NCBI GenBank assembly: GCA_030674155.1
Contig: CM060329.1
Coordinates: 27,086,184-27,150,183, forward strand
From: Stramonita haemastoma
Lineage: Eukaryota; Mollusca; Gastropoda; Neogastropoda; Muricidae
Direction: 5' to 3'
DNA: 64,000 nt
A program made the position numbers and the translations under genes. The notes beneath the pieces were generated by a model. It did not search any database. It worked only from the letters and a program-made list of their open reading frames with translations, and had not been told where the DNA came from. This document shows positions 49,208 to 59,736 of this stretch, in pieces (the stretch's first letter is position 1; the number at the start of each line of letters is the position of its first letter).

Positions 49208-52200
49208 ACACACACACACACACGTTTGATCCTACCCATCCATTTTTAATTAATTTTATAAAATTCCTTTATCATCAATTTTTGCTCAGTGTATGAATGA
49301 ACTAAATCAGGACAATTGTCCCCCCTGTTGCAGGTGGCTGTTTCGAGATGGGTTGTTGCCCCCCAAGACGTACTTCGTGGGCTATGCCCGCAGCAAGCTG
49401 ACCATGGAGGACATCAAGAAGAGCGTGGTGCCCTTCATGAAGGTCAGCACATCTGAACTGCTCTTTAACCCTCTCAGTCCCCACCCGGGATTTGCTGGGA
49501 TTAAATCGTTCCCTCCCCTGAATCCGAACCCGGGATTTGCCAGGATTAAATTGTTCCCTCCCTGAATCCGAACCCGGGATTTGCCAGGATTAAATGTTCC
49601 CTCCCCTGAATCCCGACCCAGGATTTGCCGGGATTAAATCGTTCCCTCCCCTGAATCCCAAACCGGGATTTGCTGGGATTAAATTGTTCCCTCCCCTGAA
49701 TCCCAAACTGGGTTTGCTGGGATTAAATCGTTCCCTCCCCTGAATCCCGACCTGGGATTTACACACAGTCGTTTTCCATCACGCAGTGACCTCCACTGAT
49801 TGCTACCATATGCTGAAGCTCCATCATGCTTGAGGCACAGACCCTGCTGTGAGTCTGGAAGTAATTATAGCTGCTGGCATGTACTTAGAAGGAGGAAAAG
49901 GTGAGCGAGCATGTGCCTGACCTGATTTCGTGATGGAATGCAAAATCTAAAGGCAGTTTGTGTTCAGAGAATCTGAATGCAAGAGGGTTAACACTATCCA
50001 TGGCTACGTTAAGGGAGAGAGCCCTTCTTTCCCTGTACATGTATGCTGCTGTTTTAATGGTGATTTTGTTCTAGAAATATTTTTTAGTTGTTTCTTCTTT
50101 TTTTTTTTTACTGTGTAATTTATTGGAAGTAACTTTAACACCTGTAACTAAGTCATCTGATTATATTCTGTTTATCAACACAGACGGCACATTGACAAGT
50201 CACATGGCTTATAAGCTCAAGCCATACGGTTACTATTTCTGCTTCATGAAGGAAAGAGACAAAACTTCTATACTACTTCATGAAGGAAAGATAGAAAACT
50301 TCTTTACTACTTCATGAAGGAAAGAGAGAAAACTTCTTTACTACTTCATGAAGGAAAGAGAGAAAACTTCTTTACTACTTCATGAAGGAAAGAGAGAAAA
50401 CTTCTTTACTACTTCATGAAGGAAAGAGAAAACTTCTTTACTACTTCATGAAGGAAAGAGAGAAAACTTCTTTACTACTACACGAAAGAAAGAGAGAAAA
50501 CTTCTTTACTACTTCATGAAGGAAAGAGAGAAAACTTCTTTACTACTACACGAAAGAAAGAGAGAAAACTTCTTTACTACTACACGAAAGAAAGACAAAA
50601 CTTCTTTTCTACTATTACCTCATGCAGGAAAGAGAGAAAACTTGTTTTTGTTTGTTTCAGGTGAAAGCGGGGGAGGAGGAGAGGCTGAAGGAGTTTTTCA
50701 AGCTGAACACGTATGTGGCGGGGGCCTACGACAAGACGGACGGCTTCGCTGCCCTGAACAAAGCCATCCTGACCCACGGCAGCTGTAACCGCCTCTTCTA
50801 CCTGGCCCTGCCCCCCTCCGTGTATGAAACAGTCACGCTGAACATCAAGGCCGTCTGCATGGCCACCAAGTGAGTCGTGCTGAGTGCTGGACCTGTGTCA
50901 GGCTGAGGGGTAATGTTGAACTGAAGTTAGCTATGGACAAATGAACTGCTAGGAGAGTTCTAAGCCTTGTACAGGTCTGTGTGCCAGGGGGAGAATGGTT
51001 GTAATCTTTAGCAGCGTCATCAGAAATTCAAGTGAAGGTGTAGTCACTTACCCACCTCTGCCACTGTCGACATCAGAAAAGTGGTTCTCACTGGCTGTAA
51101 ACTTTTGTATGGAGACCTGCAAGCTAGTCATGAAATGAGGGTGAAAAATAAATAATATAATAAAAAAAATTTTTTAATCAAAGATGAAATGAGGATAGAA
51201 CCTTTTTTATTTCAAAAACCTTTACTGCTGTACTGAAATTAGTTTGTTCTTAGTTTTAGTCTTAGGTTCTGTCCCCCCAGTTCACCCAGCTGTCAATGGG
51301 TACCTGCCCTCTTTAGGGTCAGGGAAGGTAAAGCAGCGAGGGAGAGGAGATGGGCGCCGCCCTCAATATGCTGGCCCCTAGAGAAGCTGAGGTCTCTGAC
51401 ACCTTTGCTTTCCTGGATTTCCAACAATGGCAAAGGATTATGTCTTTACTTTTGGTTCTAGCTGGGTCTCCAGGACTGTGATGGGGCTGAGTGCTGGAGA
51501 GGCTGATCCTAAGATGGCTGGGAGATGTTTTTGGAGATATAACTGATAGTGCAGTTTAGTTACTCAAGGCAGTGTCAGTGTGAGCACAATATTCCTTGCT
51601 ACATCACATCTGTACATATAGCCACTGAGGGTGAAAAAGTAGCAGGAATAAGGAGGATAAAGAGAGCGCTGAATCTACTGATGTTTAACCAATGAATAAA
51701 TAACCCTTACCCGTGTGAGGTGATTCAGTCATGACTTGAGATGAATCGATTAAAACCAACTGCAAATGGGGACATTTTGGTTCACTTTTGAAGAATTATG
51801 TAAAAATGTTGTCAACTATTGTGTACTTCATATCAAGAAATTTTGATTATACTGTAGCAGAATTTAATGGGGGAAATCTACACACTTATGTACAAGTAAG
51901 GTTGTGAACACTGATACCTTAGTATGTAAATAAACGTTTGTGCCCACAACACGGAAAGTTTTTGCACACATCTGTTAACCATCTTAGCCTCGTTAAGGCC
52001 GCAGCCACCCGTAACAGCACCAGCTGCTAGATTCTGTTGCGGCCGTAGCCAGCCGTTAGTCCTGACCAACGTGGGCAGTACTTTTCCATCACACACATAT
52101 CTCGTGGTTCTCACACAATGTGTCTGAAATTTGGTGGGGCGATGCAGGGAAGGTTTCAGATGGTGCCAGTGATAAATTTAGACCACTAACACGTGTGTTC

Positions 52201-54463
52201 TTGGTAGGGAAGGAAGAAAGCAAGGTTGGTGGTAGAAACGCCTTTCGCTCATAGCGCGTGGCGAAAAAAAATGGCGTCTTCGTTGGTAGCAGACGATTCA
52301 TCTAACTAACTAGACGATAAAATGAACCTGTTTGCTTTGGAAGTAGAAAAATTTCAATGATAAATGTTAAGTGAGTCAGAAATAAAAAGCTGAGGGGAGA
52401 GAAGAGAAAGGAAATAACGCAGTTAGAGAGAAGAATGACCCTGAAAATAAGCACTACACGGCACATTCTGCAAGCGCAGTGACCTGTGCTACCCACATGC
52501 TGTGGAGAAATTTGACCTGGGGGGGGAGGGGGGAGGTCCGCAGCATAAACGCCAGAAAATGTGACGCCTTTTGACTATTTTCTAGTTATTACAACACTTT
52601 TTATTTGAACTCAACGGACAGATTTGCTGATGACGAAAATAGCAAGAAGAAAAAGAAAATAGGTCTCCAGTCTGCCAAGGTGCCACAGGTGACAGCGATA
52701 GGTACACCCCCGACACATCCACATTTTGTGCTTTCTGTGATGTGATGTGTCCCTGTGCCATCACTATGACTATTTTAAAGGCTATCAAGATTAAAATTTT
52801 GTAGAATTACACAAGTTCTGTGTTGTTTCATATTTGTCACACCTGTGTGGTGACACTGGTGACAATATGACACTTATGTACAATAATACACTTCTGTGCA
52901 CTTAACAAACATGTGGTAAGACATGGACATCTGAAATGCAGTATACAGGTCAGATATTGATTGAATATGCCTTGTTTTCAAAAGACAAAAAAACAGTTAA
53001 ACAAAAAGTATGTCTCATCAAGACATATAAAACAACAGGTGTTATGAGGACATTGTGTGACACATCCTTGAAGTACAATTGCACACAAACATTAATAAAC
53101 ACGTTAGCTAGGCATCTGTTCTTTATTCAACACTTACATGTATGAATTTTTGTCTATTCCATACATATTTGCTGGTTTATTGCATACAATATACTTTAAC
53201 CTGTGATTGGTGACAAATAAGGTGACAATGACACGACATTTTGCGACCAGACATGTGAACTTGCCTTAGAATGCAAGTACAAAGATATATCTAGCTTGTG
53301 ACAAAATTTCAGCTTGATAGCTTGTCATGCACACAGACAGTTGTCTATGTCAGTTTGGGGTAGAAAACTTTCAAAGAATTCAAAATCTACAGGCAGTTTA
53401 GCTCTGTAGAATTCAACAACAAGAGGGTTAAAACGACTTTCAGATAGGCGGTGTTAGATATTTGAAAGTATTAGGAAGTGTTTGGTTTTGAACCTGAAGT
53501 TGAAAGTTACTGGAGCCACTGAAACTGACTGAGGTGACAGCCCTGATATGGCTTTCATGGTCTGTAGGGCTACAAATTAAGCAGTGTCAAGTGTGGTTAC
53601 CAGTTGGATGGGTGACCATTTGCGTGCCTTAGCTTCAGTACAGTCCCCCCAGTTCATCCAGCCGTAAATGGGTACCTGCCCTCTTCAGGGTCAGGGAAGG
53701 TAAAGCAGCGAGGGAGAGGAGATGGGTGCCGCCCTCAACATACTGGCCCATAGAGAAGCTGAGGTCTCTGATGCCTCGCTCCCCTACGACTGCCTAGGTT
53801 ATGGAACACACAACCTGTACCTTTACCTACTAAAACGACATGTCTGTATGGTATGACCAGCGGCAAGTGGACACGGCTGATCGTGGAGAAGCCGTTTGGG
53901 CGTGACCTGGAGAGCTCCAACAGCCTGTCCTCTCACCTGTCCACCCTGTTCAAGGAAGATGAGATCTACCGCATCGACCACTACCTGGGCAAGGAGATGG
54001 TGCAGAACCTCATGGTGCTCAGGTGAGTGAGAGGCTGCTCTTTTTTTTTTTTCTTTTATTCTTTTATATCGAGGATAATGGAATACTGGAGTATTCAAGT
54101 TCAATTCAAACATTTCCTATATCTCAAAAACAGAGAAATTCATGTGGGTTACAAGCCGTACATAAAAAAAGTGAATAGGAAAAACGTTTATCATAGAGGA
54201 ATAACACAGCACAGTATGCAAACATCACCTCACTTACACTACAAGACAATACCTATACCAATACCATCACTGTATCAAAGAGGAATTCAAGTGGTCACAA
54301 GCCATATGTATATATATTAAAATGATAAACAGAAATACTTATATATATGAAAATGATAAACGGAAATACTTATCACAGGAAGTGAAAAAATTAAATCTCA
54401 GATACACACACGCACGCACACATGCTCACACGCACGCACGCACGCACGCAGCATGCACGCATG

Positions 54464-54561
<98 letters not shown>

Positions 54562-57500
54562 ACAAATAGTTTTATAACAGATTAAAAAAGTAAATATGTT
54601 TTCTGACTTATTTCTCAGCTATGATAACCTATCATACTAACCTATGATGCGCATTGCACAAATCCAACATCACTCAGTCAAGAATACTAATTTTAGCGCA
54701 CCTTCCCTTTTACCTAGTCCAAGTGTGGTCAGTTCCTGCTATAATTAGCACCAGCTGGGCTGGGATGGGATGGATTAATTAGCAGCTGAGAGGAGCTGAA
54801 AGGGATGGAAACTGACTGCTGTGAATGCGCTGTGCAGGTTTGGCAACAGAATTTTCTCCCCCATCTGGAACCGGGACAATATCGCCAGCGTCGTCATCAG
54901 CTTCAAGGAGCCCTTTGGCACGCAGGGACGAGGGGGTTACTTTGACAACTTTGGAATCATCAGGTGTGATGCTGCTGCTTTAGTTTGATAACTGACTGAC
55001 TGACTGCTTACTAATCTTTAGAATGGACAGCGTGTGTGTGGTGTTGTATGCTGACTCTTAACATTTTCTATACTCTAAAGTTGATCTGTGAACTGTCAAG
55101 TTACCACCGTCCTAAATGTTCGTCATTAGGACTTTTATAGCTTGTGCAAATCAAATCGTAGTTCTGGAACAGTGATTTAGTGTTTAGAACTGTCTGTAGT
55201 CGGACTTATTCTTGGGTATTCATGGGAAGATACCTGTGTTTCCATTTTCTCCACTTTGTTTCTTTTGTTTTTCCTCAGTTATCATCAAAATAACATGTTG
55301 TGCACTCATAGACAATTTTTGTATGTGATGTTTTCCCATTACCCAGAAACTAAAGATGATTGCTAAAAAGAATGAATTCTAAAAAAAAAAAAAAGAGTTA
55401 CAGAAGTTGAAAGAATTTTTGCTGCACATCCCAAAGTTGTGTACTCTTCCAGAGTAGAAAATCACATAGTAGAAAAAGAAATCAGAAACTCAAACAAACA
55501 AACAAAGAGAGAAAGGATTTTGCATTGATGGTAAAAAAAAAAAAGAGTGAGATGGGAGAGTCAGTGAGGACAGACACCATTCTGGATAAAGAAAGAATTC
55601 TAGGGTCACTGGATAGAGTTGTGAATTGATTGCTAGACTCCTGAGAAACAGTTGATCTTAGTATGAGCAGCAGAAGATTAAGAGCTTTGAAGCATGTGTG
55701 ACCCCTGCACAAGTGGCTTCTATATTGATTTGGATCAGGGTTTTTTAATCTACCTGCATGTGACATTGTATTACTGTTTTGGCATCAAAAAGTATGTGGT
55801 TAGCTGTCAGCACCATGTTCCATCAATGAATTCTTTCAAGAACAAAAAGAATTCAGGTCTCACACCTACTTAACCTTACATGACGATAACTTTGAAGTAT
55901 ACTTGAAAACTTGGGCATCTTCTCAACAGCCTTGAGATAATGGATTTTTCTTAGCCTCTGAACAACTTTGATATAGTCACAGATGTTTACATGTTTATGG
56001 TACAATGAGATTGCTGTCTGTGCAAGGCGAGTGCAGGCTTGTATGCACACATGAGTCATGCTTCTCTAAATGCTGTGGTTATCAATACTGATGTGGTATC
56101 AGAGCTGACAGTGTGCTGTGATTGTTCAGGGATGTGATGCAGAACCACTTACTGCAGATCCTGACTCTGGTTGCCATGGAAAAGCCGCCCACAACGCCTC
56201 TGAAGATATCCGCAATGAGAAGGTCAGTGCACATTCTGACCACTGGACTACTTTTAATAATGATAATATGGAATGTATATTTAGCGCTGAATCTTGTAAA
56301 GCAAACTAATCAAAGCGCTGCTAGTTCACATACTCTGCCTGCTGAATATGTCACTTCATTGTTTGGCTCATGAAACAGAGAGAGGGGGTTTGGGTTACAG
56401 AGTATGTCTCACCACATTTGCTAGGTCATAAAAGTTGAGGGTTAGTGAGGTTATAGTACTTTAGTCAAGGTAAGATATGTTAAGGAGACTTTGTGGCAAA
56501 GGAATACCCTATCAGCTATTTGTAGATGTGCATGTGATCAAAAGATCATCCATGAGCCATCATCTGTGTGTGAAATAAAGAGAAGTGGTGCATGATATGA
56601 GGGAGTCATTTCTACAGTGAAGAAGGATTTTTTTCTTTTATTTGGAGGATAATGGAATAAGCACTTATGTGCTTTTTTTTTTTTTTACATCCAGTCCCCA
56701 TGTGTATGCAATATTGTAAATTTTGTCATCCGTTCCCACTGGCACACAATGGCCTACTTTTACAAAAAGTGGAACAGGATTTGTCGTGTGCTCAAGATGC
56801 TCCGCATGCGTCCGCACACAGGGCCTCGGTTTATAGACTCATCCTAAGGACTTTTGGGGAGAGTGGAGTCAGCACTGATGTTAACTCCAGGGGAAAAAAC
56901 CCTCAAACGGGAATCAAACCCGGGTTGTCAAATTGTGAGCGCAATGTTCTAACCACTAGGCTATCCTGCCCCTAGCATAGCATGATGGAGTCATTTCTAC
57001 AGTGAAGAAGGAATTTGGGTAACTCCTCTGTGTGAAAAAAAAAATAAAAAAAATCCTGTGTGTCTCCTGTGGGTGGTGCAGGTGAAGAAGGAATTAGGTA
57101 ACTCACCTGTGTGTGTGTGTCACCTGTGTGTCTCCTGCAGGTGAAGGTGCTGAAGAGCATCCAGCCCCCTGACCATCAGAACATCGTGCTGGGGCAGTAC
57201 GTGGGCAACCCTGAGGGTCAGGGGGACGAGAAGGTCGGCTACCTGGATGACCCCACCGTCCCCAATGGTACTCACCTCACACCTGGCCCCTGTCTTGTGT
57301 GTTCTCTCACTGTTCATAGTGATAGCAATCTTATGCTTACTTCTTTCTCTGTGTCTCTGTCTCTCTCTCTCTCTGTCTCTCTCTTTTTTTTTATATAAAA
57401 TCTATATTACATATCTTTTACTGGATCTCTTATAGTGTGGGCGTCTGTGTGTGTGTTTGGGGATGTTTTTATTTGGTTTCTTTTTCTTTCTTTTTTTTTC

Positions 57501-59504
57501 TCTTTCTTTGCCCTGAAGCACTTATCAACCATCATCTTTGTGCCTAGGGATAGCAATCTAAAACTTGCTCTCCTATCATCCACATTGTAGAGATCTCTGT
57601 GGTTATCTCATAGTCTTCTACTCTTTTTTTTTACAGTATGTATAGCTGTATTGTTTAATGTTGTTTCTTGGTTGCTTGTCTTACATAGTGTAACAGAGCA
57701 AGAGATGGGCATCATTGATAGTTGACAGATAATTGGAGAGCAAGAGATGGCCATCATTGATGGCTGACAGATAATTGGTAATCACGTAAGAAATTGAAAC
57801 TTGAGGTTGCTCATAGAAAGCATATCTGGAAACTTGAAACAGCTGGGGGAAAAAATGAATAAGGATGTTAAGACAAGTATCTGTATTCCATTTAAGAACT
57901 GTGATAACAGATAGAAAAAAAATTATCTTTAGTTGAATATGTAATTCTGTTTATCATTTTGCTTTGCCTGTTTTTAGTATTTTTAGCATTTTGACATTGT
58001 CATTTGAACAATTTTTCCTTTTTCTCTCTCTCAGATTTCTTCACCCAAACATTTGTCAAAGTCTGCCATCCTTAACTTGTTGAACTGTATCAGTGTTCAG
58101 ATCTTCCCAGCCTAGTCTGTCTGAGTGTCCATTTCATCTTTGTGTCCATTTTCAGATTCGGTCACGCCAACGTTCGCCACCGCTGTGCTGTTTGTGCAGA
58201 ACGAGAGGTGGGATGGAGTGCCCTTCATTCTCCGCTGCGGCAAAGGTAGTCAGAGGTTGCTTTTTCAGTGTATCTATCTATCTGTCTGTCTGTCGATCTG
58301 TCGGTCGGTCGGTCAGTCTCTATCCATCCATCCATCTCTCTATCTATCTCTTACTCTGGTGACCGTTGGGGCACCCCTGAAGACAACCAGTTCCCTCCAT
58401 TCCTCTCTCTGTTCTGCCTTTCTCAAATTTTGTTGAGTTCTAGCCTGTCCATTCCCTGACGTTGTCCTCCCATCTCTTCCTTGGTCTGCCTCTTTTTCTT
58501 CCTCCCTGGACAGTGCTTTGCAGTATTGTTTTTGCAAGTCCTTTTGATCTTGAGAAGCACAAAATATTTCTTTTAAAGGATTGGCGTGGATCCCATTGAT
58601 ATTGCTCACCTGCTATGTGCTGAAAGTAATAATAATATATGGAATTGATATAGTGCTGAATCTTGTGAAGCAAACAAATCAAAGCGCTTGCATTCAAGTC
58701 ATTTGCACGTGTGCAAAAAAGTCTTGGTTTGATGCTTATGGTTTGCTGTGGCGTTGATACAAGGAACAACTGAAGAGTTTGCTTTGATCTTAGTGTTTGA
58801 ATCTTTTTTTTGCTTTGTTTTTTACATTTCTAAATGTTTACTTCATACCACACCATCAATACACTTCCACACAGTGTTTGAATCTGCTTTATAGCAGCAC
58901 AGTTTTAATGTCAGCTTTAACCACTAACTAGGTGGCAGGGGCATGGGGTAGCTCAGTGGTCAGAGTGCCTGTTTCCCCCAGGCATGTTAAGCAGCGTCAA
59001 GCATGGTTACCAATTGGATGGGTGACTGTTTGCGTGCCTTGGCTTCAGTATAGTCCCCCAGTTCACCCAGCTGTAAATGGGTACCTGCCCTCTTTAGGGT
59101 CAGGGAAGGTAAAGCAGTGAGAGAGAGGAGATGGGTGTCGCCCTCAACATGCTGGCCCCTAGAGAAGCTGAGGTCTGTGATGCCTCGCTCCCTTACGACC
59201 GCCTAGGTTCTGGGACACCTTTACCTTTACCTTTAGGCCTGATATGGGCCCATTCCCCCCCCCCCACAGGGCTACAAACAGTAGGGTTGGATTGGATTGG
59301 ATTGTTTGCGTGTGTGCAGGAGTAAAATGAGACGCAAAACATGTTCAGTGACTGTCAGTTGTGTTCACTTTTTGGGGCATGTAGAGGAGCATGCTAATAC
59401 ATAATATAATTTTTACATGAAAACTTAAGCACATCTATGAGGATAGCAAAATCACAGAAGAAGGAACCACTGTATCTGTCTGTCTTCTGTCTATCTGTCT
59501 GTCT

Positions 59505-59535
<31 letters not shown>

Positions 59536-59704
59536 CTCTGTCTGTCTATCTCTCTGTCTGTCTGTCTGTCTATCTCTCTGTCTGTCTATCTCTCTGTCTA
59601 TCTGTCTGTCTATCTGTCTGTCTGTCTATCTATCTATCTGTCTATCTATCTATCTATCTGTCTGTCTGTCTGTATGTCTATCTCTCTGTCTATCTATCTA
59701 TCTA

Positions 59705-59736
<32 letters not shown>

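Noticed and set aside
58980..59040. 5S rRNA gene
   Set aside because: Only the internal control region resembles 5S; the outer stems are absent and the segment sits in a repeated SINE.
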